From the NCBI RefSeq assembly GCF_947179515.1, contig NC_067481.1, positions 3,261,570-3,325,569 on the forward strand: a stretch of DNA of 64,000 bases, given 5' to 3'. The position numbers and the translations under genes are program-made. Numbering within the stretch: position 1 is the stretch's first letter; every line of letters begins with the position of its first letter. Origin of the DNA: Apodemus sylvaticus (Eukaryota; Chordata; Mammalia; Rodentia; Muridae). A model generated the notes under the pieces. That model saw nothing but the letters and a program-made list of their open reading frames with translations. It made no database searches and was not told the origin of the DNA. Of the stretch, positions 30,977-41,530 are shown one piece after another.

Positions 30977-31215
30977 CAGACTGGGAAGGAGGGTGCCTGC
31001 TAGCACACGCAAGGCCCAGGTTCGATCCCCGACACCACCAAAAAGGGACCAAACAAAATGGGGAAAAAAAGAAAAACTTGACAAGAGCCAGTGTGGGGTG
31101 AGTGCCTGTACTCCCTCTAGGGAGGGGGGGCAGGATCACTAGTTAAAGGCTAGCCTGGGTTCATAATGAGTTCCAGACCCCTGTTTCAAACAAATAAATA
31201 AAAAATAAGGAAAGA
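30977..31215 (+). repeat. ID SINE followed by old B1
   Basis: 'caaggcccaggttcgatccc' is ID-like. 'aaaggctagcctgggttcat' and 'cagacccctgtttcaaac' are an eroded B1. Confidence 0.6.
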
Positions 31216-31437
31216 AGTATGGAAAGAGAGGAAGAAGGGAAGAGTGGGGGAGGGGAGGGGAGGGTGAGCGGGAAGAAATAAAGAGGTGGAAATGACATTT
31301 TGAAGGACTAAGAGCAGTGGTCCGACTGGGCTTGCACATCCAGGTTCACAGCCTCGTGGGTCACGGGAGGCGGACGTGGGGCGTGGAAGATCAGGTGATC
31401 ATGCAGAAGAGTGGGCGGATCCATGACCTGGAATATA

Positions 31438-31503
31438 GGGCTGGGGGCGGGGCTCAGTGGCAGAGCCTGTCTGACATGCCTGACAAGGCCCTGGGGTTCC
31501 ATG
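31438..31503 (+). repeat. ID SINE
   Basis: 'ggctgggggcggggctcagt', then 'ggcagagcctgtctgacatg' and 'gacaaggccctggggttcc' follow the ID order. Confidence 0.7.
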
Positions 31504-31523
31504 TGCGCGCGTGCGCGCGCGTG

Positions 31524-31556
<33 letters not shown>
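31504..31556. repeat. (GCGCGT)n-(CA)n Z-DNA-prone tract
   Basis: Alternating GCGCGTGCGCGC passes into about 13 CA units. All positions alternate purine and pyrimidine. Confidence 0.95.
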
Positions 31557-31559
31557 TCA

Positions 31560-34078
31560 TCATCCAGCCTTCTAGGGGGAGAAAATTCAGACCGTGAGGA
31601 CGCTATGCTTAAGGTGGTAAATTGGTGTTCCCGGAGGGAGGTAAAGTCAGGCTCTCCAGGAGATAGGACCCACATCTGTCCCGTACCTATTCCTGGTCCT
31701 CCGAGGAGAACTGCCTTTCCCACCAAGGCCATCCTGGACCAACAATTATTCTTGAACCTTAAGCGTTGGGAAAACACACTGAAGCGATCCTGGCCTCCAG
31801 CCAAGGGCAGATCTAGCTAGCACTTGGCAGTATGTTCAAAGGGAAAAGCTGATGGGGGTGGGTGTCCACTTGACCCACCACCACACTGCATACCTGATGC
31901 GGGGTGGAGCCATGGGTGTGGCCATGGGTGTAGCATGCTCTCTCTGATCACTCAGCTCTGCAAGCAGGTCCTTTCCGGGGGCGGGGGAGGGGGGGGCACG
32001 GTACTTTCAGAGCTCCAGCAGGTCAGGGGTAGCTCTTCCTCAGTGCTCCTGTGAGCTTCAGAAACCGCCTCTCCCATCGCCCCCTTCTGAGATTGGAAAT
32101 ACAATCTAGGTTTTTTGGGTGTGGACAGTGGGCGGAAGGCCTGCACTGGGGGAGACAGTTCATGGGCCTGGGGCCCCAGGTCCTTAAAGTCTGACCTCTT
32201 GACCTCAGGCACCCCACAGAGCCGGATCCCTAGGCTAGTGCTTTGGGGATCCTGAATGGAATGATGGGGAGGCCCACATGAGCCCCCTTCTCCACCCTCT
32301 GCCTCAGTAATCTTTTCCATACTCTCCAACGAGGCAGTGAGGGCAGACCTTGGTCCTTTTAAAGCTCCACGGTTCGTTTATGTGTTAAAAAGAAAGTACT
32401 CGCACCTGGCTCAGCCAGCAACCGTGCCAGCAGACCGTGGGTACATGATCCAGGGCTGCTGGAGAGGCCCTATGGTCCGTAGGACCTCGGTGGTAACCAG
32501 GTTGGATGCAGCCATTGGTGTCGCAGTTCTGGCCTGATAGCCAATCATCTCTTCCTCAAAGTGCTCCAGATACATTTGATCCGTCTTGTGGGTTTCCAAA
32601 GCTGTAGTAACAGTTTATCCACAGCGTGACCCTTGTGTTTGGTGGGTGCAAGCCCCTGATCACCTCACACCTCCCTGTAGGGCCCTTGAGGCTTCTGGGA
32701 GAGCTCACAACCTTCACCTCAGTCCACTGGGAGCCTGAGACCTTGGCTGACTCAGCATGCTGTCACTGACAAGAGCCATCCTGTAGATGGCGCTCATGGA
32801 GACTTGCCAGTCAGCAGATGACAGGACCAGCCCACCCACAGGGTCAGCACCGTGTCCTCTGTGTCTTTGCAGATTCTGTGCCCTCCAATGCAGCTGGCCA
32901 CAGATCAAAAATACCCGGGGAGTGGGGGAGAATGTGCTTGTATCGAACACATGTAGGCATTTTTCCTGTCACCATCCTCTATAAAGACTGTTGACACAGC
33001 ATTTATTCTGCAGGGTGGTGGTATTGGTAATCTATGGGTGATTGAAAGCACACGGGAGGGCGTGTGTGGGTTCTGGACGTCGCTGCGACATTCCGTACGA
33101 GAGACTTGGGCATGTGGGGAGCCAGTCTCCATAGAGGGGAGACCGTTTATAAAGCCGTGTTCTTAGCAGCACAGAGCACACCAGCTGGAGATAAGGGGCC
33201 TGTGGGGAGCATGGGGAAGAGGCAAAGGCTGCTCTCTATTTATCAGCGCTTCCCCAGAGCAGGTCAGAAGGTCAGAGCGGAGCCCAGTGTTCACTTGGAG
33301 CATAGCGCCTGTGTCCCTGATGGTGACAGATGAGCAGCTGACTCAGGAACCCCACCCAGCGTCTCCACTGAGTGACTGTGTGAACAGAGCGGTCTGTGGT
33401 AGGATGCACCCCGGGACCCACTTGACTTCAGATGTTAAGTCGTCCTGGGATCTCTGGCCATCGAAGGCGCTGCAGCTGACCCACTGGGGTCTTGCTGAGT
33501 TTGTATCCCCAGTCACCCCTCCTGGTTGGTGCCTTTCAGGGAAACTCTTTTCTCTTTCAGTGGTTTAATGGCTTCCCCTTGGCCACAGACTGAGGGTGTT
33601 GGACCTTGAGGGAGTAGGGTCTCTTTCTCTCATGCACACAAGTAGAGAGAGAACACGCAAGAGAGAGTCAGAGGGAGACTTTCATCCACTGTTGAGACCC
33701 AACGACCTGATGACACAGGTTAGTCCCTGCTGCCAAGCCCCTTGGAGACACACCCCAAAGAACAGTCCCTGGGGTTGGCCCAAACTCACGGCTCTCTATA
33801 GCAGACAAAGGAAAATATTTTCAGTGGGACCAGTTCAGCTATAAGTGTGGCTGAAGCCAAGGAACTTGGCCATCTTATTGGGTGACTCACAGGACAGAAC
33901 TGTTTGTGTAATGTGTTGTTTTGGGGAGTGCATGAAAGACTCTGCAGATGCCTTCTTGCTGAGGGGCACAGGCTGGGGCTGGGGCTGGACAGCCACCTCC
34001 TGAGGAAGTCACTGGGACAGAGCTCAAAATAAATAAAATCATTCCCGAGGATGCACGGCCTCCTCCTCTCCCCTTTCT
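31560..34078. other. Repeat-poor intronic stretch
   Basis: About 2.5 kb with no SINE recognised and a G-rich run at about 31977-31998. It holds the CTCF-like motif at 32780. No supported exon. Confidence 0.4.
32780..32795 (+). promoter_or_regulatory. CTCF-like motif (one mismatch)
   Basis: CCTGTAGATGGCGCTC fits CCASYAGRKGGCRSY except T for A at position 3. Confidence 0.4.
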
Positions 34079-34480
34079 GCATACACACATGTACATACAT
34101 ATATATATATACTCATGCATACATAGTCACATACCACACACATACTCAAACAGACGTGTACTCATACACGTGCACAGACACATATACACAATCACACCCA
34201 TACATACATAGTCACACTCAAATACACACACATAGTCATACTCATAGTCATATACACATAATCACACAGAACACAAGCACACACATACACACACACATAA
34301 TCATACACATAGTCATACACACACACAGTCACACAGCATACCCACACATAGTCACACATGCACACACATAGTCACATACATACTCACACATAAACACACA
34401 TGCACACACATAGTCACGTGCGCACATGCACACTCACACACACATGTACACATACTCACATGCATACACATATACACATA
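34079..34480. repeat. CA/TA-rich low-complexity region
   Basis: About 400 bp of ACACATAGTCAC-type sequence, with an (AT)n core near 34100. No genuine ORF. Confidence 0.95.
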
Positions 34481-34514
34481 GAGTTTCAGAGAAAACTTAA
34501 CAGCATTTTGTGTG

Positions 34515-34741
34515 GGGAGCTGGGAAATGGCCCTGTAAGTGCTTGCGGAATAAGCATGGGGAGCTGAGTTTGGATTCCCAGTAGCCACATAAAAGCAGGA
34601 GTGGTGATAATTCTCTGTAATCATAGCTCTCAGGAGATGGAGATGAGAGGTAGGTCCCTGGGGCTCGCTGGCCAGCCAGTCTAACTGAATCGGCAAGTTC
34701 CAGGTTCAGTGAGAGACCCTGTCTTAAAAAAAAAAAAGAAT
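34515..34741 (+). repeat. B4 SINE, left part
   Basis: 'ctgggaaatggccctgtaag', 'ccctggggctcgctggccag' and 'cagtgagagaccctgtctta' are the first two thirds of a B4. It is broken in its internal A-run, and its end reappears at 35137. Confidence 0.85.
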
Positions 34742-34945
34742 TGTGCTGAGAGACAACTCATTGGAGAAGAGCGCGTATTGTTCCGAGGACCTGAATCCCC
34801 AGCACCAATACTGGGTGACTCGAAACTTCCTGTGACTCCAGCTCCCGGGGAGGTGAAACCCTTTGCTGGCCTCCAAAGACACATGCAGGGGATCATGTGC
34901 ATATATCTGGCACAGATACAATTAAAAAGAAACAAAAATCTTTGA
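34742..34945 (+). repeat. B3-type SINE inside a B4
   Basis: 'gagagacaactcattggaga', 'gactccagctcccggggagg', with an A-rich end. It lies within the interrupted B4. Confidence 0.7.
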
Positions 34946-34981
34946 ATAAATTTTAAAAAAGAACCAAATCCAAACAAACAA

Positions 34982-35121
34982 GCCGGGCGGTGGTGGTGCA
35001 TGCCTTTAATCCCAGCACTTGGGAGGCAGAGGCAGGCGGATTTCTGAGTTCGAGGCCAGCCTGGTCTACAGAGTGAGTTCCAGGACAGCCAGGGCTACAC
35101 AGAGAAACCCTGCCTCAGAAA
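34982..35121 (+). repeat. B1 SINE, near-consensus, inside a B4
   Basis: Starts GCCGGGCGGTGGTGG and ends 'gaaaccctgcctcag' with an A-run. It follows the B3's A-rich tail. Confidence 0.95.
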
Positions 35122-35136
35122 AAAAAAAAAAAAGAA

Positions 35137-35240
35137 TGAGGTGAAGAGAATGTGAGGCAGATGCCTTATGTCGACCTCTGACTTCTATGTGCACACACGG
35201 GAACTCATACACACATGTGCACACACATGTACACATACCA
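35137..35240 (+). repeat. B4 SINE, right part
   Basis: 'gaggtgaagagaatgtgagg' and 'atgtcgacctctgacttcta' with a CA tail complete the B4 begun at 34515. AAAAAAAAAAAGAAT at 34727-34741 and 35122-35136 brackets the insert. Confidence 0.8.
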
Positions 35241-35739
35241 CATACACGGTGTTGTGTTTGATTGAGAGAAAGTTCCTGCTCAGAGTCCTCTACTGTTTTC
35301 CTTGTTTATTTCTCCTAACCCTTGTTTGGGGTTGCCAGGCAATCTAATTCTTCCAGATTTGAGATTCTCCCCTCCTGGTCTCCCACAGGCGTAAAGTCCT
35401 ACAGCCTCAGGGCTGCCAAGCCACAAGGCCACCCCATGCTCCTCCCCAAGAGCAAACAAAGTCATCTGTGTAAAAGCTCCTCGAATGTGGAACGTTCTGT
35501 ACCAACCTTTGGGTCTGCAACTGTGTGCCCAGGACCTGGAGCCCTGCAGGAGCTCAACCTGGCCCTGGCATCGGTTCTTTCCCCCTGGGTGCTGGCCCTA
35601 GGAGGCTCCCAGACTCCTGCTGTCAGAGCCAGGCTGCGGTCATAGAGCTGAAATGACAGGCCCACCCTGACAGCCTTCATCCTCAAGAAGAGTAAGGTCC
35701 TGCCCTGGGAAAATACCTGGTCATGTCTACTTGGACCAG

Positions 35740-35930
35740 GGTGTGGCTGAATCGGTAGCTTTCTAACGGAGTGTTCACAAAGCCGTGGGCTTCATCCCCC
35801 AAGCGACAGAAAACCTAGCGTGGTACTCAGGAGTAGGGGCAGGAAGATCAGGAGTTAGAGATGATCCCTGGATACATAGTGATTTTGAAGCCAGCTAGCC
35901 TGGGCTACATGACACAGGGTCTCAAACAAC
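35740..35930 (+). repeat. Old ID/B1-type SINE
   Basis: An ID-like start (ggtgtggctgaatcggtagc) joined to an eroded B1 end (agcctgggctacatgacaca). Confidence 0.5.
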
Positions 35931-35962
35931 TAAATGGAAACAAAACAAAAAGTCATCTTTAA

Positions 35963-35967
<5 letters not shown>

Positions 35968-36018
<51 letters not shown>

Positions 36019-36209
36019 TTTTTTTTTTTTTGTTTTTTGTTTTTTGTTTTTTTGTTTTTTTTTTTTTTTTCGAGACAGGATTTCTCTGTGTAGCCCTGGC
36101 TGTCCTGGAACTCTCTCTGTAGACCAGGCTGGCCTTGAACTCAGAAATCCCACTTCTTCTGCCCCCCAAGTGCTGAGATTAAAGGTGTGTGCCACCACTG
36201 CCTGGCCCC
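35968..36209 (-). repeat. B1 SINE with expanded (CT)n/T-rich tail
   Basis: Antisense B1 with CT repeats at about 35968-36020 and a T/G run before the body. TTAAAGTCC at 35959-35967 and 36210-36218 is the TSD, so the microsatellite belongs to the element's tail. Confidence 0.88.
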
Positions 36210-36219
36210 TTAAAGTCCA

Positions 36220-38365
36220 AATTCCCTGCTTCCCATCTCTGTGTCCCGGACTGAATCTTCCCATTAGCCAGGGTTGTAATCTTGGCCAGGAAGATGGCTC
36301 TGGCCAGCCACCAATTCTTCAGGAGGCAAATCCTCTGGGCAAGTCTCAATTCCTATCAACTCCTGATCTTTTGGCATCACCAAGTTTGGGACCTCTTTGT
36401 GAAAGCACAGTACATCCTGGGTCACCTCAGGAGCCATCTTGGGAGGAGAGACCAGTTGGCCAGTACAAGAGCAGAGACCTCAAAATATAGCCCCTCTTGC
36501 TGGGGTGACATGCCATGCCCTTCCCATCCGCCTCCCCAGCAGCAGGGAGCCCCTACACTACATTCAGGCAACTGTACCTTCCAAGTGGGTGGAGGCTTGC
36601 TGAGCCCTCTCTGAGAACCGAGAACATTCTAGCTTAGTGCTTTCTGAGGTGGAAACCATGCTCCCACTAGGGTGGGAGCCTTTGTCTGAGAGGTCAGGTA
36701 CAAGGTTGTCCTGGTTACCACAAGAGTGAACACACCCTTGCCTTTCGCCTCTCAAAGGCAAGGCTGGCTGCAGCTGTGGCAAAATGGAAGTTTGCTTTCT
36801 CTATTGAAAGATCCTCCGGGCGGGAAGGTGAGGTTACATTGTTTCTCTGCAGAGGACATGGTGGGGGGTCAACCCGCATGGTGGCACGGATAATGAGGGC
36901 TGAGGACTTTGCTCGGGTGCTCTCTGCTACCGTTGGATTTCTGTCTTAGTGATGATCACAGACTGTCCTGTGTTGATTGATGGAGCAAGTATTGACTTGC
37001 TATGAAGACCATTACGTCTGGTTGTCCTAGAAATAAAATCTGGCAACCGTGAACAAAGCCAGGTTCTCGGCTCTGCGCTAGGGGGATCTGGAGTAGACAA
37101 CGCCTACCTTTCACATCCTGCCTCCCGTGTATGGGGACTGCACCCTAATTGGCATAGCAGTGATATATGCGAGGGCTAATCAAAGCCTTTTATCTTCTGA
37201 TTATCTTTCCCTGTGACGGATGGCAGGCTCCCTCACAGTGGAAATAGAAGCAGATTCGGCTGAACGTTTCAGAGAAGAATCCGGCAGTTCCAGGGAGCCG
37301 GGGAGGCTGCCCTGCTGCTGCTGCCTTGCAGAGTTTCACTGGGGAAAATTATTTTTCATAACCTTTTTGCTTTCTTATTTAAATTAAGCTTTGACAAGCA
37401 AGTTTGGCAGTGGTGGAGGGCACCTAATTTGGTCCCCCTTGACCTCTACAGCCTTGATTGACAGTTTGTTGTCAAGCTGGATGTTGCACCGGGAAGGTGG
37501 GAGCAGGCAGAACAAATGCCCCCGGACAGCTCAGGGTCCCCCAGGACCCGGGCAGAGCCGGGGAGAGCGTGCAATTAGAGAGGTCTTCACAGGAAAGTTA
37601 ATTAGCTACTAAATAGCATTTAGCACAGTTTACAGTGGAAACGCATGTTTGAGGGGGAATGGAGGTCAATGGAAGATGGCTTCCGCAAAGACAGGCAGCA
37701 CTGGTCTGCTGGCATTTTAGCCAGAGCATGATCCCCGGGCACGGGTGGGTGTTCCCCAGCAGGGAGAAGGGAAGGTACCGACGTGGCACATGAGACAGAC
37801 TGATCTGCGCCACCAGGAACTGTCCCCACTGTCACTTCCTGGAACCAGGGTGGAGACATCAACTATGCCTTTCCTTCCTGGGAACTGTGTCTGGTAGGTG
37901 GGATAGCTCCCCTCTCAAATGCGTAGCCATCCAGAACCTCTGAGCGTGACCACGCTTTGAAGCAGGAGCTTTGCTGTTCTGGTCAAAGCAACGGGAAGAT
38001 GAGGTCATCCTGGATGGACGTGGACCTGGGCCCGGAGTTTATCCTTACAGGATACGAACAAACGCGCAGACCTGGGAGCCGTGACAATGGGAGCCCTGCC
38101 CTGTAAGCTGAGGAGCACCTGGGAGTTGCCTGCAAGCACCAGGAAGCTGAGGTGGCAGGAAGGGCCTTCAGAGGCGTCCTGATACGAGGGCTGTGGGCTT
38201 TTGTTAGGGTGGCCCAAGGAAACACCATGTCACCGCCACAGTGCTTTGCTCAGCATCTGGAGCTGGAACGTTCTGAAGGTCTAGAGGAAGCCGGGATGGG
38301 CAGCTGGTGGCCATATTGGGCTGTTGAGCCTGATTTTATTTTCTGTTAAGAATAAGTTCATGAGG
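36220..38365. other. Repeat-poor intronic stretch
   Basis: About 2.1 kb without a recognised SINE. It contains the candidate regulatory block at 36955-37640. No exon supported. Confidence 0.45.
36955..37640. promoter_or_regulatory. Candidate enhancer with PBX/HOX/PREP-type motifs
   Basis: Repeat-free and locally AT-rich. TGATTGATGG at 36974-36983 fits the PBX-HOX composite TGATNNATKR. TGATTGACAG at 37455-37464 is the PBX-PREP/MEIS decamer. TTAATTAG at 37598-37605 and CAATTAG at 37572 are homeodomain cores. The grouping is suggestive, and function is inferred. Confidence 0.4.
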
Positions 38366-38368
38366 CTG

Positions 38369-38384
38369 CGGGGGGGGGGGGGGG
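38369..38384. repeat. Poly-G run
   Basis: About 15 consecutive G at the head of an old SINE. Confidence 0.9.
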
Positions 38385-38525
38385 ACTGCTCAGTGAGGAG
38401 AGAGCTTGTCTGGAGACCCCGGGTCCATCCCCAACAGTACCAAAAGCAAACAGGGTACGGTGGTGCATGTTGGCAATCCCAGTCCACCGGAGGACCGGAA
38501 GCCAGGGCCAGGCTATACTACATGA
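38385..38525 (+). repeat. Old ID/B1-type SINE
   Basis: 'actgctcagtgaggagagag' and 'gtccatccccaacagtacca' (ID) then 'ggtggtgcatgttggcaatc' (B1-like). Confidence 0.5.
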
Positions 38526-38585
38526 TGTGACATTGGTTGGTCTTTCTTACTGTTGTCGGTTGATGGCTTGAGAGAGAGAAAGAGA

Positions 38586-38720
38586 GAGTGTGTGTGTGTG
38601 TGTGTGTGTGCTTTCTGTTATGTATGTATATGTGTATGCATTGCATGTGCTCTGTGTGCAAACATGTATGGTATGTGTGTAGGTGGTGTGTAGTATGTGT
38701 GTTTGCGTGTGCACAGACAC
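38586..38720. repeat. (TG)n and TG-rich tract
   Basis: A pure TG run at about 38588-38610 followed by degenerate TG sequence, antisense tail of the next B4. Confidence 0.9.
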
Positions 38721-38739
38721 ATATGTACACACAAGTGTA

Positions 38740-39150
38740 TGTGAGGCCAGAGGTCCATTCCTGGCATCTCCCTCTGCTGTCTTCTGTCTTTGTATGCTCT
38801 GTACACCGAGAGACAAGGTCTCTCACCAAACATGAAGCTCGGCAGTTTGGCTAGGCAGGCTGCCAACCCGCTCAGGGCTCCACCTGTGTCCACGCCCACC
38901 CGAGGCTGGGCACCACGTGTCTGGCCTCTTACCTGGACTCCGAGGCTCTCAGCAGGCGTTTGACTGAGTCAGCGTCTCCCTGCGCCTCCATCTCATTTTT
39001 CAGGGTTGAGTCTCTCACTGAACCTGGAGTTCATTGTCAGCCCCAGGGACCCTCCTGTGCCTTTGTGCTCAATGGCCTGTCATTTTACATGGGTTCTGGG
39101 GGTCAGGATGCAGAATCTCCTGCTTTGGAGCTCAGTACTTTACTGACCCA
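38740..39150 (-). repeat. Two B4-type SINEs in series
   Basis: 'gagagacaaggtctctcacc' with 'tgaggctgggcacc'-like sequence, then 'gagtctctcactgaacctgg' and 'catgggttctgggggtcagg', are two antisense B4 copies. Confidence 0.6.
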
Positions 39151-39157
39151 GTCCCTC

Positions 39158-39182
39158 TGTGTGTGTGTGTGTGTGTGTGTGT
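39158..39182. repeat. (TG)n microsatellite
   Basis: About 12 TG units. Confidence 0.95.
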
Positions 39183-39795
39183 ATGCGTGTGTATGCGCGC
39201 GTGCACACACACTGTGATTATTCTTACACAGGTATTCGTTGCACAAGGACATGAACAGTCTCCCTGAGGGGCCGTGCCTGGCCCATGGCACCTGCATCCC
39301 ACAACACCCTAACCCCATGAACACACCCATTTTTTAATAGTGACTGTATCCTCCCCCTTCCCTCCCCTCCCCTCCGTGCGGAGCCCACTCCCCCCGTGCC
39401 GTGCCGTTTGCCTTTTCCCTGGCTATCTTTCTTCGCATCTACAGAGCATCTCCCTGTGTGGTGTTCCACTTGGCCACGCCCCTTCTGTGGGCATCCAGCT
39501 GCTCTCAGTTCTTTGCTTGTCTTTTAATAGCCACGTCTGTGTTGAAGCTTGCCCACAGGTAAGAATCTTCCTCTGGTGGTTTCCAGAGACACAGGCCAGG
39601 GCAGGGCACTTCCAGCCTGAGATGGTTGCCAGGTAACTAAGCAGTTTGAGCTCTGGATGTGGAGAAGTGCAGATGTTCGCGATGATATGACAGCCGCACA
39701 CCCACACGCACGCAGCCTGTGAGTGCATCTAGAGCTCTGATGGATAGCTTCACACAGAGGCACACACAAGCTCCCATGCACACCTAGGGTCGACC

Positions 39796-39892
39796 TGTCT
39801 GCCTGCCTATCTATCTATCTATCTATCATCCATCCATCTATCTATCTATCTATCTATCATCCATCTATCTATCCATCCATCCATCCGTCCAC
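39796..39892. repeat. (CTAT)n/(CCAT)n tetranucleotide repeat
   Basis: Interspersed CTAT and CCAT units over about 95 bp. Likely polymorphic. Confidence 0.95.
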
Positions 39893-40962
39893 AGCCATGA
39901 CCACACACCCCAGACATCTGTGTTATGGAGAAGTGTCTTAGGGGGCATTGTCTGCTATAAAGGTTTTAAACAGCATCCCGGGATGCTGATGGGACCCTTT
40001 CCTGGATATTCTAGCTGCGGCAATCCCACAGCAATTTCACAAGCTGCCGTCTTACATGTATGTGCATTCAAGCATGTGTGTTAGGCTTGTGTGTCCTGCA
40101 GAGTCACGTGCTTCCTGCTTCTGGAGATGTGTTACAAGGGTGAGGCCCAGTTGGGCCAAACCCAGTGATGAAAAGACAGGACGCAGTGAGCTCTGGGTCA
40201 CACACTCTCAAGTGTCTCTCTGGGTGACTGGGCAGACTGGGTGTTGCAGCTTGGAGGCGTGGCTGCTGCGTGTCTCACAGGGCCAGGAAACCCCGTTTTG
40301 TGGTAGATGCCCAACATTGGCTCACCTCTGCTCGAGAGTGGGTGAAAGTTATCTGTGCTCCCTCTTTGCTTTATCTGTTTTTAGAGAAGCCTCGTGCTAT
40401 AGCTCAGTCTGCCCTCAAACTCACAAGTCTCCTGCCTCCATCCCTCCAGTGAGGAAGTGACAGGTAGTTCCCTGGTTCTTCTGCATTTCTTTACAACTGA
40501 CAGTTCTGTATGGGCCTGCTTGCTTCTCAATTGCTGTCATTTTGGGGGACATTTGTATCCAAGAAAGACAGTGCCAAACTTGCCCTGGCAACCAAAGCCT
40601 CCCCTGACACAGAAGCCTCCCCACTTCTCTGTGTACACTGCAGGGACACTCTGAGTTGGAATATCCCAGGTTCCTTTCTAGGAACCACCCTGTCTGTCAC
40701 ACAGCCATCTTCTCTAAGAATGTTCTATTAGCTGTGGTCCCTGTCTTGGTTGCTCCTAAATGCTCTGAGCCAAGCCAGGCAGTGTCTCAGTGCCTAGAGA
40801 CTGTGTCAGTCCTGAAACCAGCCCAGGGAATGTTGAGATAGGGTGGGGGAAGACAGGAGGAGGGAGAAAAGGTTCCTGATCCTTCTAATGTGCTTCATGC
40901 ATATGGGGTCTATAAAAAATTCAGCTTGCCTGGTCAAGTGTGTGAGTGGATTTGAAAAGGGC

Positions 40963-41130
40963 ATGAACTGGGCACAATGACACACGCATGATCTGAGCAG
41001 TGATACTTGTATGATCTGAGTTTCTTGGGAGGTATAGCAGGAGGACTGCAGGTTTGAATCCTAGGTTGCATGGGGAGTTTGAGGCTAGCCTAGAAAATAC
41101 ACTGAGATAGCATCTCAAAATAAAAAGAAC
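40963..41130 (+). repeat. Eroded B1-like SINE
   Basis: 'aactgggcacaatgacacac', 'gtttgaggctagcctagaaa' and 'gatagcatctcaaaat' follow B1 order with many changes. Confidence 0.45.
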
Positions 41131-41204
41131 TTTTAAAATAAAAACAACCTTTAAAAGGCAGTGGAGGTGGGGGACTGGGAGGGTAGCCCAGGAATAGAGC
41201 ACTT

Positions 41205-41530
41205 CCCTGGGGTGGTGATTTGTTTAAGAGTAGCCCACATAGGTTCATATGTGTGAATGCCTGGGCTCCAGATGGTGGAACTGTTTGGGAAGGATTCGGA
41301 GGTGTGGACTTGTTGGAGGAGGAGCGTCACTGGGGGCGGGATTTGAGAGTTCAAGGCTGCCACAATTCCTGGTGTGCTCTCTGCCTCCTGCTTGTGGGTC
41401 AGTTTGAATGGCAGCTGTCCCCGTGGGTCGGTGTGAACCTGCAGCTGTCCCCATGGGTCAGTGTGAACCTGCTTTTTTTTATAAGCCGCTTTGATGGTCA
41501 TGTTTTATCAAAGCAATAGAAACCCTAAGA
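41205..41530 (+). repeat. Probable URR1-like hAT nonautonomous DNA transposon
   Basis: 'ggtggtgatttgtttaagag', 'ggaggtgtggacttgttgga' and the end 'caaagcaatagaaaccctaa' match a common rodent repeat that I believe is URR1. An internal segment (about 41413-41473) is a tandem duplication of about 30 bp around CAGCTGTCCCCGTGGGTC. No transposase ORF. Confidence 0.55.
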
